64,000 bases of DNA, from assembly GCA_015065965.1 (NCBI GenBank), contig SVPH01000003.1, positions 1 through 64,000 of the forward strand. The letters are read 5' to 3'. The DNA comes from Oscillospiraceae bacterium. GTDB lineage: Bacteria; Bacillota; Clostridia; Oscillospirales; Acutalibacteraceae. Under the pieces are notes generated by a model, which saw only the letters and a program-made list of their open reading frames with translations, was not told the DNA's origin and ran no database searches. Both the position numbers and the translations under genes were made by a program. Shown in pieces: positions 26,166 to 34,981 of the stretch. Every line of letters begins with the position of its first letter. The first letter of the stretch is position 1.

Positions 26166-26194
26166 TTGACAAATTGTATGTTGACTGATAAAAT
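26166..26194 (+). promoter_or_regulatory. Promoter of the acyl-CoA synthetase-like gene
   Basis: TTGACA and TAAAAT are separated by 17 bp. Transcription would start near 26201, which excludes the in-frame ATG at 26200 and supports the start at 26257. The same hexamer pair occurs at 34924 and 45511. Confidence 0.8.
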
Positions 26195-26256
26195 CATCTT
26201 TGTATGGTCAGTTAGTATGTATTCGACAAAGTTTTATATCGGACGGTAAGATAAAA

Positions 26257-27888
26257 ATGAATTTGACTTGTTATGATTATTTGAAAGTTTGTGCAAAAAA
26301 AACAGGGGATTTTAATGCTGTCATTGCTTTTGGCAGTAAAATTAAACTTTCAAGGATTATCAGAGATATTGATTCTCTTGCAGCATATATCAACTCAATC
26401 GGTATCGGCAAGGGTGATGCGGTAACAATTTTTTTGCCTAATGTTGCTCATGCATTTACAACTTTTTATGCTCTCAACAAAATCGGAGTTATAGCAAATA
26501 TCGTGCATCCGCTTACTTCTCCGGAAGCACTGAAAGAAAGCATTGATATGACTAACTCAAAAGCAATTTTTATTCTTGATATTCTTGCTGCTCAGTATGC
26601 AGAGATGCTTAATTCAACCGGGATTCCGTGTATAATATGCTCAAATTCGGATTATGTTATTGCACCGATAACACCTGCTTTTAAGGTTTTTGAAAAAATC
26701 AAAGGCAAAGGCATTGAAAAGTTTGCAAATGCTATTAAGTATACAAAGGCTGTTGTAGCAGGCTCAGCAAAAAAATCTGTTGATTATCATGACGGCTCAA
26801 ACATAGCGGTTTATCTTCACGGTGGCGGTACAACAGGTAAAAGCAAAACAATTATGCTTACAAGCAATAACCTCAACAATCTTGCTGAAAAACTTAACAC
26901 GCTTGATATTCCTCATAAAGCAGGCGATGAGTACTCTCTTATGGTATTGCCTATTTTCCACGCCTTTGGTTTAGGTATAGCCATGCACTTCCCGCTTACT
27001 CATGGCTTTACGTCAATTCCCATGCCGCAGTTCAATGCGGAGAGTGCAAACAAATATCTAAAAAAATATAAGGTTACTTTTCTTCTCGGTGTTCCCAACA
27101 TGTTTAAGAAAATGATGGAAGATAAGAATTTTGACGGTCCTCATCTTAAAAATCTCCGTCTTGTTTTTTGTGGCGGTGATGTTCTTCCCGAGAGATTGGT
27201 TAAAGAGTTTAATAAAACTGTTGCCAAAAACGGTGGTAAGGGCAAACTCTTCAGAGGCTACGGTTTAACTGAGGTTTCTTCCGTTTGTACGGTAAATACT
27301 TATGAGAATAACAGAGAAGATTCAATCGGCAAACCTTTGGACGATATCATTGTTCAGATTTGGGATGATATGAGAAACGAACTTCCTGCAGGCGAAACAG
27401 GCGAAATTGTTGTCAGAGGCGATACAGCAATGCTTGGATATTTTAACGGTGATAATACCGTTATTAATGAAGGCGTCTATGTTGATAAAGACGGCAACAG
27501 ATGGGTTCCTACAGGCGATCTCGGATATAAAGATTCAGATGGATTCATATTCTTTACCGGCAGAAAAAAACGTATGATTATAATCTCGGGTTATAATGTT
27601 TATCCCATTGATATTGAAAATGTTGTTCTTCAACTTCCTTTTGTCAGTGAAGTTTGTGCGGTTCAGGGGTATCTTAAAAACAAGCCATGCGTAAAACTTT
27701 GCGTAACGCTTAAAACTGATATGGATAAAGATGATGCTGTCGATAAAATTCAGTCTTATTGCAAAAAGAATCTTGCAAAATTCTCATGCCCAAGAAAAAT
27801 TGAAATTATGGATAGTTTCCCCAGAACCAAAATGGCTAAGGTTGATTTTATGAAACTTTCAGATAAGTTTGACCCAAAAGCAAAGTAA
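26257..27888 (+). CDS. AMP-binding (acyl-CoA synthetase-like) enzyme
   Basis: The 543-residue protein belongs to the adenylate-forming superfamily, which activates carboxylic acids as acyl-AMP and usually passes them to CoA. Motifs seen are the P-loop [18 protein letters not shown], the [11 protein letters not shown] motif, [20 protein letters not shown] with the hinge aspartate, and the late catalytic lysine in [10 protein letters not shown]. The acyl substrate is unknown. No acyl carrier protein or CoA-using neighbour is seen. Upstream is its own strong promoter, and the cyclophilin gene follows after 16 bp. Confidence 0.88.
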   Translation: MNLTCYDYLKVCAKKTGDFNAVIAFGSKIKLSRIIRDIDSLAAYINSIGIGKGDAVTIFLPNVAHAFTTFYALNKIGVIANIVHPLTSPEALKESIDMTNSKAIFILDILAAQYAEMLNSTGIPCIICSNSDYVIAPITPAFKVFEKIKGKGIEKFANAIKYTKAVVAGSAKKSVDYHDGSNIAVYLHGGGTTGKSKTIMLTSNNLNNLAEKLNTLDIPHKAGDEYSLMVLPIFHAFGLGIAMHFPLTHGFTSIPMPQFNAESANKYLKKYKVTFLLGVPNMFKKMMEDKNFDGPHLKNLRLVFCGGDVLPERLVKEFNKTVAKNGGKGKLFRGYGLTEVSSVCTVNTYENNREDSIGKPLDDIIVQIWDDMRNELPAGETGEIVVRGDTAMLGYFNGDNTVINEGVYVDKDGNRWVPTGDLGYKDSDGFIFFTGRKKRMIIISGYNVYPIDIENVVLQLPFVSEVCAVQGYLKNKPCVKLCVTLKTDMDKDDAVDKIQSYCKKNLAKFSCPRKIEIMDSFPRTKMAKVDFMKLSDKFDPKAK

Positions 27889-27904
27889 AGAAAGGATAAA
27901 GAAA

Positions 27905-28501
27905 ATGAGCAAGCAGACAAGAACTCCGCAGCATGGCGATACTGTTGCGGTTATGAAAACAACTCTCGGAGAAATTAAGATTCTTCTTTTCCCTGAGGCA
28001 GCACCTAAAGCGGTTGAAAACTTTACAACTCATGCAAAGAACGGATATTATAACGGAATTATTTTTCACAGAGTAATTCCCGATTTCATGATTCAGGGTG
28101 GAGATCCTACCGGTACAGGCAGAGGTGGAGAGAGCATCTGGGGTAAAAGTTTCGCAGATGAATTCAGCGTTGATTTTCACAATATCAGAGGCGCTCTTTC
28201 AATGGCAAATGCCGGTCCGTCAACCAACGGAAGCCAGTTCTTCATTGTTCAGGCAAAAGAGGTTGACAGCGGTCTTCTTTCTCAGATGGAGCAACTTGCT
28301 GACAGAGGATTCCCCACTGAATGCGTTGAGGATTATAAAGCACTCGGCGGTACACCTTGGCTTGACTTCAAGCACACTGTTTTCGGTCAGGTTGTTGACG
28401 GAATGGATGTTGTTGATAACATTGCAACAGTTAAGACCGGTTTTGGTGACAAGCCTGTTGAAGATGTTGTTATTCTTGGAATTGATATTGAAACAGTATA
28501 A
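27905..28501 (+). CDS. Peptidyl-prolyl cis-trans isomerase, cyclophilin type
   Basis: The 198-residue cytosolic cyclophilin speeds proline isomerisation during folding. It shows [22 protein letters not shown] with the catalytic arginine, [20 protein letters not shown], and [14 protein letters not shown]. No signal peptide is seen. The start is ATG 27905, preceded by AGAAAGGAT. It probably shares the promoter at 26166 with the synthetase gene, and a terminator follows. Confidence 0.95.
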   Translation: MSKQTRTPQHGDTVAVMKTTLGEIKILLFPEAAPKAVENFTTHAKNGYYNGIIFHRVIPDFMIQGGDPTGTGRGGESIWGKSFADEFSVDFHNIRGALSMANAGPSTNGSQFFIVQAKEVDSGLLSQMEQLADRGFPTECVEDYKALGGTPWLDFKHTVFGQVVDGMDVVDNIATVKTGFGDKPVEDVVILGIDIETV

Positions 28502-28505
28502 ATGT

Positions 28506-28541
28506 AAAAATATCCCCTGCGATTTCGCAGGGGATATTTTT
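28506..28541. terminator. Bidirectional terminator between convergent genes
   Basis: A long stem (AAAAATATCCCCTGCGA, 13 or more pairs) with a very short loop has T runs on both strands. It serves the cyclophilin gene and the reverse-strand PHP gene, whose stop is at 28554. Confidence 0.85.
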
Positions 28542-28553
28542 GTGTTTGTTAAA

Positions 28554-30074
28554 TTAAAAGAGGTTGCCGATAATTCTGATAATCAGACCGCCGTATCTGT
28601 CGATCATAGCAAATATGAAATCAAGGAAACCGAGGTCAAAAATTGAATCATTTCCGTCACCTGCAGCAAGTTCTGCATTAAGAGTAAAGCCCTCGGTATA
28701 AACTATTCCGCCTTCGCCGAAAATCTCTGCTCTTACATAACCTTTAATTTGATCTTCGTAGTCATTAAGATCAAAAGCAGTTCCGTCAGCCTTTGTTGTT
28801 GCGATAAGTTTACCGTCAGAAATCCAGCGGATGATAAGGGCATTTTCTGAATTAATGGTAATGGTATCTTCTGCATCATCAACAGCAATTGATTTAATAA
28901 CCGGTCTGATACCTGTTGAATGGTATCCTTCGTCATTGAGTGCCGAGAAACCTACGCCGACATTGCCGTCATCTGATGAATTTTCAATTTCTTCTCTCTC
29001 TGCATCATATTCTGCAACAAGAGTTGAAAGTTCGTTATAAAGAGCAGTTTCGCCGTAGAGGGTTTTGATTGCCTTAGCAATCTGATCAAGTTCGTCACGG
29101 TTACAGATGCATGTGCTCTGTGGAAGAACTTCGCCGTTGAGAAGAGCATTCTTAACAGCCGCAGATGTTTTATCTGTTGCAAGAACAACAAGGCTTCCGG
29201 TATCAATTTTATCAAGTTGATGGGCATCGCTTGTTGCAATCGCTGTTACGGTTGAGCCTTCCTGAGCGGCTTTTGCAAGCATGATATCCCAGAGTTTTCT
29301 GTCGTATCTTGTTCTGCCGTCGCCTTTGCTGTTTATATCAATTCCAATGCATGAATCGTATTTGTCAATATAACCGTAGAATTTGTTGATATAGTAGTTG
29401 TAAGCCCAGTTATCGGTGTTGTATGCATCTTCCTGATAAAGTTCATATCTGGCCTGGGTATATTCGCCGGGATGGTTGATAACAGAAACACCGCCTGCTT
29501 TGTCAACATTGATAATTGCATCATCATAGTCGCTCAGCATAACCCTGTTATAATCTGCAAACCATGCATTAACATGGGCATTTATTGAAAGAGCATTGTG
29601 TTCAACACCGTAAGGAATGCGGAGAATTTCATGACCGTCAGCGGTTTTAAGGTAATCGTCACCGTTGCGTGAAATCATTTCATAAGCCGTTCCGTTGGCA
29701 AAAGTGCCGCTCTGCTCAAGAAAATCGAGTTCACCTTCGGATTTGCCGATAAGACTCATAACATCCGTAACAATATTTGGGCCGAGAGTGCTGTCAGTCC
29801 AACTCATGTCAACAACACTGTGATCTGTGAAAGAAACAATATCAAAACCTGTTTCGTAATGGCGTTCTATTGATTCTGTAAGTGTATCGTCGCCGTCACT
29901 TGCATTTGTGTGGGTATGAAGAGCGGCCTTGTACTGATTGATTGTTGCCCAGTCAATGTCAGCATAAGGGTTGGTGATTGTGTAACCGTCTGAACTGCCT
30001 TGTGCAAAAGCAAAAGGTGCGCATGTAAGTAACATTGCGGCTGCGATAACGGCTGCAAGAACTTTTTTGAACAT
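28554..30074 (-). CDS. Secreted PHP-domain protein
   Basis: The 506-residue protein has a signal peptide (MFKKVLAAVIAAAMLLTCAPFAFAQ) and a PHP (polymerase and histidinol phosphatase) metal-hydrolase domain. The metal motifs are ALHTHTNASDG, SFTDHS, VINHPGE and ATSDAHQ. A beta-rich domain follows from about residue 390. The last 25 residues form a hydrophobic, amphipathic tail (FLDFIFAMIDRYGG...RIIGNLF), as in two other secreted proteins here. Exported PHP proteins probably act on phosphate esters, and the substrate is unknown. The start is ATG at 30074 with GGAGG 8 nt upstream; the longer frame from 30113 would begin at the promoter. Confidence 0.85.
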   Translation of the reverse strand: MFKKVLAAVIAAAMLLTCAPFAFAQGSSDGYTITNPYADIDWATINQYKAALHTHTNASDGDDTLTESIERHYETGFDIVSFTDHSVVDMSWTDSTLGPNIVTDVMSLIGKSEGELDFLEQSGTFANGTAYEMISRNGDDYLKTADGHEILRIPYGVEHNALSINAHVNAWFADYNRVMLSDYDDAIINVDKAGGVSVINHPGEYTQARYELYQEDAYNTDNWAYNYYINKFYGYIDKYDSCIGIDINSKGDGRTRYDRKLWDIMLAKAAQEGSTVTAIATSDAHQLDKIDTGSLVVLATDKTSAAVKNALLNGEVLPQSTCICNRDELDQIAKAIKTLYGETALYNELSTLVAEYDAEREEIENSSDDGNVGVGFSALNDEGYHSTGIRPVIKSIAVDDAEDTITINSENALIIRWISDGKLIATTKADGTAFDLNDYEDQIKGYVRAEIFGEGGIVYTEGFTLNAELAAGDGNDSIFDLGFLDFIFAMIDRYGGLIIRIIGNLF

Positions 30075-30114
30075 GTTATAAACCTCCGAGAAATTTGATG
30101 ATTTAACGAACAAT

Positions 30115-30143
30115 ATTATAACAGTGTTTGTTAGTTTTGTAAA
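30115..30143 (-). promoter_or_regulatory. Promoter of the PHP gene
   Basis: On the reverse strand TTTACA and TATAAT are separated by 17 bp. Transcription would start near 30108, shortly before the ribosome binding site. Confidence 0.7.
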
Positions 30144-30266
30144 TAGTAAACAAAAAAATTAAAGTAATTTTGGCGCAGAGTTTTAATACTTTAGTTTGAT
30201 ATTTACACTGCAATATGGTATTATTTTATTATATTTTATAATTATAATGGAAGGGAATTTAAAGTT

Positions 30267-31139
30267 ATGTTTATTATCAGAAAAATTTGGTCAATTCTCA
30301 CATTACCTCTTTTAATTATCACTTTGCTTACAAGCCCTGTTGCAAAAACAACGGAAAGCGCAGAACTTGTTTCAAAAGATGTATTCGTGTTTGAAAAAGC
30401 GCTCCTTATGGGTCAGGGAATTGCAACTGACGGTGAATATTATTACACAAGCGGCGCTATAACAGCCCTTAATCTTACCGCACTTGCAAAGTTTACGTTT
30501 GAGGATATGGAAATGGTAGACAGCCATGTTAATCCTTTACCCGATAAATGCACTGACAGAGGCAATGACCATATAGGCGGTATAAGTGTTTATAATGGTA
30601 AAATATATGCTTCGGTTGAGGACAGCGACGAGTATATTTATCCTTGTATTGTTGTTTTTGACTGTGAAACCCTTGAGCCTACAGGGGAAATATATGATTT
30701 ACCCAAAGAAATCTTCGATGACGGTGTTCCTTGGTGCGCTGTTGACAGTGAAACAGGATTTCTCTATGCATCTAAGTGGACAGATATAGAAAAAATTTAT
30801 GTTTACGATACCAAAGATTCCATGAAATTTGTGAAAGAAATAAGCCTTAACGGAATTAGCCCCATTCACCGTATTCAGGGCGGTGAATTCTGCAACGGGA
30901 CTCTCTACCTTTCAAATGACATAGAAGATAACGGTAATTATAAGAATATTCTGAGCGTTGATGTTGAAACCGGTAAAGTTGAAATTGCGGCACTCAGAGA
31001 TGTCGGCGGTGATAATGTTGAGGCTGAGGGTCTGACATTCTGGCCTTCGGAAGACGGCGCAATTATGCATGTTCTTGATTACAATAAGGTAATTGGCGTT
31101 TTTGTTCATCATTACAAAGTTGATTTTGCGGAGAAATAA
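30267..31139 (+). CDS. Exported beta-propeller-like protein
   Basis: The 290-residue protein has an N-terminal signal peptide or anchor (residues 5-27) and then beta-rich repeats with recurring Tyr/Asp and ETG turns (CETLEPTGEIYDLP, DSETGFLYASKW, DVETGKVEIAALR). This pattern fits a small propeller of the SMP-30/glutaminyl-cyclotransferase kind, but no catalytic motif is clear. The ribosome binding site is GGAAGGG. It is followed after 3 bp by a GH43 enzyme and then a lipase-like gene, so it may belong to an operon for carbohydrate or lipid use. Confidence 0.65.
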   Translation: MFIIRKIWSILTLPLLIITLLTSPVAKTTESAELVSKDVFVFEKALLMGQGIATDGEYYYTSGAITALNLTALAKFTFEDMEMVDSHVNPLPDKCTDRGNDHIGGISVYNGKIYASVEDSDEYIYPCIVVFDCETLEPTGEIYDLPKEIFDDGVPWCAVDSETGFLYASKWTDIEKIYVYDTKDSMKFVKEISLNGISPIHRIQGGEFCNGTLYLSNDIEDNGNYKNILSVDVETGKVEIAALRDVGGDNVEAEGLTFWPSEDGAIMHVLDYNKVIGVFVHHYKVDFAEK

Positions 31140-31142
31140 TTT

Positions 31143-31991
31143 ATGCAGTTTAAAGATATTAATATAAGAGACCCTTTTATAATGCCTTATGACGGCAAAT
31201 ATTATCTCTACGGAACAAGAGGAGAAACCGCATGGACATCCGCAAAAGGTTTGGATGTATATGTCAGCGATGACTTGAAAGTTTGGAGCAATGCTCATGA
31301 ATGTTTCACAGTTCCTGAGAATTTTTGGGCAGATAAGGAAGTCTGGGCGCCGGAAGTTCATCTGTATAACGGCATGTTTTATATGTTTGTTTCTTTCCGT
31401 GCCGATAACAGACTCAGAGGTACACAAATTCTTAAAAGTGAATCTCCTATGGGTCCTTTTCTTCCGTTTACCGATGATGCAATAACACCAAAAGATTGGC
31501 AATGCCTTGACGGAACATTTTATGTTGATAAGAACGGTGACCCTTATATTGTTTTTTGTCACGAGCATGTTCAGGTTATTGACGGTGAAATCCATGCAAT
31601 GAAACTCAATAAGGATTTGTCTGCTCCTGCAGGTGAGCCTGTAATGCTCTTTAAGGCATCTCAGCCGGAATGGGCGGATAAGTCACGCGACAGATTTATA
31701 ACTGACGGTCCTTTTATGTACCGTACCGCATGCGGACGGCTTCTGATGATATGGTCAACTTTCACTCCCAAAGGATATGTTCAGGCTGTTGCTTATTCAG
31801 ATAACGGTGAGATTGACGGAAATTGGCTTCACGAAAATCCTTTGTTTGAAGAGAACGGCGGTCACGGTATGATTTTTGAGGATTATAACGGAACAAAGTA
31901 TCTTGTTCTTCATTCTCCTAATGAAAATCCGTATGAACGCCCTGTTTTACTTGAAATCACAGAAGAAAACGGTTCATTAAAACTTAAATAA
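31143..31991 (+). CDS. Glycoside hydrolase family 43-like enzyme
   Basis: The 282-residue cytosolic protein has the five-bladed propeller layout of GH43 arabinofuranosidases and xylosidases. Seen are the catalytic-base segment NIRDPFIMPYDGKYYLYGT, the EVWAPEVHLYNGMFYMFVS motif, the DGTFY pKa-modulating aspartate region and ITDGPFMY. No signal peptide is found, so it probably acts on imported oligosaccharides. It is compact, without the accessory domain many GH43 enzymes have. The exact substrate cannot be read. Confidence 0.85.
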   Translation: MQFKDINIRDPFIMPYDGKYYLYGTRGETAWTSAKGLDVYVSDDLKVWSNAHECFTVPENFWADKEVWAPEVHLYNGMFYMFVSFRADNRLRGTQILKSESPMGPFLPFTDDAITPKDWQCLDGTFYVDKNGDPYIVFCHEHVQVIDGEIHAMKLNKDLSAPAGEPVMLFKASQPEWADKSRDRFITDGPFMYRTACGRLLMIWSTFTPKGYVQAVAYSDNGEIDGNWLHENPLFEENGGHGMIFEDYNGTKYLVLHSPNENPYERPVLLEITEENGSLKLK

Positions 31992-32005
31992 GAAGAGGAA
32001 TAAAA

Positions 32006-33457
32006 ATGAAAAAATTAATTAGTATTACTGTTGCGTTTGTTTTGGTATTTTTAACCTGTGTCCCTGCTTTCTCTGCAGATAAAAATATTTCGGAAAATTG
32101 TGAGAATATTCCCGTTGTTATAGTCAGAGGTATGGACTTTGGCGGACTTTATGTTGATTACGGCACCGAAAATGAACAACCTGCAATTAATACCGATGCT
32201 TGGATGATTGTAAAAGGCGTTCTTAAGGCAATCGGATCGGGTATTATAACAATGAGTTTTGATTCCGTAATCGACGGGGTTGCTGATCTTGCATGCAATA
32301 TTTTCGGGAATTTCACAATGGATGAAAACGGAGATTCGCTTTATAATGTTTCAACTCCTAAGTATCCTGAAAGTGCTGATAAATACGAAAACCTTAAAAT
32401 AGGAACGGATTTTGAGTACGGTATGGTAAGAGCATGCATTGAAACTTTTGGCGAAGGTCATACATACTATGTTAATTATGACTGGCGGCTTGATCCGTTT
32501 GTTGTTGCCGATGATATTAATGCAGCGGTTGAGTCTGCAATAAAAAATACCGGTCATGATAAAGTCAATATTGTTTGCTGCAGTATGGGCGGACTGATGA
32601 CGGTTGCGTATCTCACTGAATACGGTTATGAAAAAGTCAACAGATGTCTTTTTATGTCATCAACATTCTGCGGCGCGCAGGTAGCATCGGATTTGCTTAC
32701 AGGCAAAGTTGATATAACTGCAAAAAATCTCTATAATATGCTCGGTAACAGCGTGAAAGATAACAAAATTTTATCTTTTGTTGTTGATAAAATCTATGAT
32801 TTAGGGCTGTTTGGTTTTATAACCAAAATTACCGATTTCATACTTGATAATTACAAGGATGATGTATATCAGAATGCGATAATACCCGTTTTTGGCAGGA
32901 TTCCTTCGCTCTGGGGTCTTGTTCAGCCTGAAGATTATGAAACGGCAGTTAAATATATCTTTGGCGGCAGAACTGAAAAAAACGCGGCTTTTCTTAACAG
33001 AACGGATAAAATTCAGAATATGATGAACGGCAGAACCGATTTAATTAATGAAATGATTGATTCGGGCGTTGAAATTGCAGTTGTTGCTCATTATGATACA
33101 CCTGTTGTTCCTGTTTATGAAAATGCTCATTTTAACGGTGACGGTACACTTGAAACATATCAGATGTCAGGTTATGCAACTGTTGCACCTTACGGTGAAA
33201 CTCTTGGTGATGATTATATTGCAAAAACTTCTGAATATCTCTCGCCTGACAGAGTGGTTGACCTTTCAACCGCTTTATTCCCCGAGTATACATATATCAT
33301 TAAGGGTGCTCCGCATGTTGCAGGTTCCTACGGAACTGATTACAGCGACTTTTTCATTTGGCTTTTAATATATGACGGTGAGTTTTATGCAGGTGCAAGT
33401 GAGAAATATCCGCAGTTTATGGTTTCTGATTCATCACAAACATTAAGTGAATTTTAA
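32006..33457 (+). CDS. Secreted LCAT-like alpha/beta hydrolase (Ser nucleophile)
   Basis: The 483-residue protein has a signal peptide (MKKLISITVAFVLVFLTCVP...AFSA) and a lipase-type alpha/beta hydrolase domain like lecithin:cholesterol acyltransferase. The YDWRLDP motif precedes the nucleophile elbow VCCSMGG (S193), and the likely catalytic histidine is H437 in IIKGAPHVAGSY. Such enzymes cleave or transfer acyl groups at lipids. It is a clear paralogue of the reverse-strand gene at 36741. It lies 14 bp behind the GH43 gene and a terminator follows. Confidence 0.82.
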   Translation: MKKLISITVAFVLVFLTCVPAFSADKNISENCENIPVVIVRGMDFGGLYVDYGTENEQPAINTDAWMIVKGVLKAIGSGIITMSFDSVIDGVADLACNIFGNFTMDENGDSLYNVSTPKYPESADKYENLKIGTDFEYGMVRACIETFGEGHTYYVNYDWRLDPFVVADDINAAVESAIKNTGHDKVNIVCCSMGGLMTVAYLTEYGYEKVNRCLFMSSTFCGAQVASDLLTGKVDITAKNLYNMLGNSVKDNKILSFVVDKIYDLGLFGFITKITDFILDNYKDDVYQNAIIPVFGRIPSLWGLVQPEDYETAVKYIFGGRTEKNAAFLNRTDKIQNMMNGRTDLINEMIDSGVEIAVVAHYDTPVVPVYENAHFNGDGTLETYQMSGYATVAPYGETLGDDYIAKTSEYLSPDRVVDLSTALFPEYTYIIKGAPHVAGSYGTDYSDFFIWLLIYDGEFYAGASEKYPQFMVSDSSQTLSEF

Positions 33458-33463
33458 AAAATT

Positions 33464-33497
33464 ACAGCGTATACCGAAAAAGGTATACGCTGTTTTT
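33464..33497. terminator. Bidirectional terminator
   Basis: ACAGCGTATACC and its perfect 12-bp complement enclose a GAAAAA loop, with a T run on the plus strand and an A/T run on the other. It lies between the convergent lipase-like and histidine-phosphatase genes. Confidence 0.85.
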
Positions 33498-34185
33498 AAT
33501 ACTTATCAGTTAAATGATTTGTTGCGTTTATGTATTCAAAAACTATGTCACCGTATTTATTGGTTCCCTCTTTATAAAATACAGCCTTAGTTATTCCGGT
33601 ATTATTAAAATCAATATCAAAAGACGGACAGTTGCTGTAACCCATAATTGAAAAAATAACAAAAGTCATATATGCGGCATGGTTTATAACAGCAACTTTT
33701 TCGCCGCTTTTATGATGCGATCGCAGATAGTCAATTGTTTTATATGCTCTTTCAAACATTTCTTTTTCTTTTTTTATGGTGCTATGAAAAACAAGAGGGT
33801 CATTTTCGGTTATACCGTCTGCAAGTTTTGCCGTGGGACAAATTCTGCATATTTCTTCCATACCTGCGCCGGGATATTCGGGAGCAATGCCGGTTTCAGT
33901 AAGCAGAGGGAGGATATTGAGTTCTTTTTCTTCCGGCTGTTTTTTTATAATTTCATTTGCGGTTTGCACTGCTCTGAGAAGTGCGCTTGAATAAACGGCA
34001 TCAAAGTTAATTCCGCTGAGCGCATTACCTGCTTTTTGCGCCTGAGAAATACCAAGTTTGGTCAGATAAGGGTCGTTGGATTCTTTGAGTGTAAGATTTT
34101 CTTTGTCGTAACCCGCATTGCCCATGCTCTGACCGTGACGGATAAGGTAGAGTTCAAGTTCAACAATCGGCTTTTTATTTTCCAT
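33496..34185 (-). CDS. Histidine phosphatase family protein
   Basis: The 229-residue protein belongs to the phosphoglycerate mutase-like histidine phosphatases. The phosphohistidine motif is YLIRHGQSMGNAG, the second arginine lies in SSALLRAVQTA and the late histidine in AVINHAAYMTF. It probably dephosphorylates a small metabolite in the cytosol. The ribosome binding site is AGGAGG. It has its own consensus promoter. A second member of the family is encoded at 59021. Confidence 0.9.
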   Translation of the reverse strand: MENKKPIVELELYLIRHGQSMGNAGYDKENLTLKESNDPYLTKLGISQAQKAGNALSGINFDAVYSSALLRAVQTANEIIKKQPEEKELNILPLLTETGIAPEYPGAGMEEICRICPTAKLADGITENDPLVFHSTIKKEKEMFERAYKTIDYLRSHHKSGEKVAVINHAAYMTFVIFSIMGYSNCPSFDIDFNNTGITKAVFYKEGTNKYGDIVFEYINATNHLTDKY

Positions 34186-34213
34186 AGTATCCTCCTGAAA
34201 TGTTATGAAAAAA

Positions 34214-34242
34214 ATTATATAGAAAAGTTATTGTCTTGTCAA
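34214..34242 (-). promoter_or_regulatory. Consensus promoter of the histidine phosphatase gene
   Basis: On the reverse strand TTGACA and TATAAT are both perfect and 17 bp apart. Its -35 box faces that of the divergent promoter at 34248 with 5 bp between them, so the two form an inverted repeat. Confidence 0.85.
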
Positions 34243-34247
34243 TCTTC

Positions 34248-34276
34248 TTGACAATGAATGGCTTAATTATTATTAT
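34248..34276 (+). promoter_or_regulatory. Promoter of the thiamine pyrophosphokinase gene
   Basis: TTGACA and TATTAT are separated by 17 bp. Transcription would begin near 34283, which excludes the in-frame ATG at 34236 and supports the start at 34308. Confidence 0.8.
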
Positions 34277-34307
34277 ATTAATGAATCAAAAACAGGGGAT
34301 GAGCATA

Positions 34308-34919
34308 ATGAGTGTTTGCTATGTTATCGGCGCAGGTGAGTGTAAAAAACTTGAGTTAAAAAAGGAAAATGGAGATTTTATTATTGCAGCAGACGGCGGT
34401 TATATTTATCTTGAAAATAAAGGAATTAAACCCGATATAATAATCGGAGATTTTGATTCATCATGTAAAATTCCCGACGGCGAAAATGTAATAAAATTAA
34501 ATCCCGTAAAAGATATAACCGATATGTACGCTGCTGTTAAAGAAGGTGTTGACAGGGGATATACCGAGTTTCATCTCTACGGTGCGTGCGGAGGAAGAAT
34601 TGACCATACTCTTGCCAATATTCAACTTGTTGCCTCACTTGCGCAGAAGAATATAAAAGCGTATATACATGACGGCAATACGGTAATCACCGCACTGACC
34701 AACGGTTCTTTAAGTTTTAATTCGGGTTATAAAGGATATGTTTCTGTTTTTTCACATTCCGATAAGTGCGAAGGATTAACTATCAAAGGACTTAAATACA
34801 CGCTTGAAAATGCAGAATTAACAAACTCTTTTTCGCTTGGCGTAAGCAATGAATTTATTGGCATTGAAAGCGAAATTATTGTTAATAACGGAACAGCAAT
34901 TATTGTTTATTCTTTGTAA
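34308..34919 (+). CDS. Thiamine pyrophosphokinase
   Basis: The 203-residue enzyme converts thiamine to thiamine pyrophosphate with ATP. Motifs are FIIAADGGYIYLENKGIKPD, IIGDFDSS (metal-binding aspartates), LNPVKDITDMYAAVK and GACGGRIDHTLANIQL. The start is ATG 34308 with AGGGG 9 nt upstream. The product is the cofactor of the transketolase encoded at 17126-18935, but the genes are far apart. Confidence 0.93.
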   Translation: MSVCYVIGAGECKKLELKKENGDFIIAADGGYIYLENKGIKPDIIIGDFDSSCKIPDGENVIKLNPVKDITDMYAAVKEGVDRGYTEFHLYGACGGRIDHTLANIQLVASLAQKNIKAYIHDGNTVITALTNGSLSFNSGYKGYVSVFSHSDKCEGLTIKGLKYTLENAELTNSFSLGVSNEFIGIESEIIVNNGTAIIVYSL

Positions 34920-34923
34920 AATG

Positions 34924-34952
34924 TTGACAATTAATTTTTTTGCAGTTAAAAT
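34924..34952 (+). promoter_or_regulatory. Promoter of the secreted phosphoesterase gene
   Basis: TTGACA and TAAAAT are separated by 17 bp, right behind the stop codon of the preceding gene, with a start near 34959. Confidence 0.8.
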
Positions 34953-34981
34953 AAACATATTAATTTTGAAAGGAAACAATT

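Noticed and set aside
26200-26256. Longer N-terminus for the acyl-CoA synthetase-like gene from ATG 26200
   Set aside because: The TTGACA-17-TAAAAT promoter puts the transcript start at about 26201, so this ATG would not be on the mRNA.
30912-31595. Long reverse-strand open frame of 227 codons
   Set aside because: It lies opposite the well-supported propeller and GH43 genes, has no recognisable family, no ribosome binding site and Cys/Ile-rich composition typical of antisense frames.
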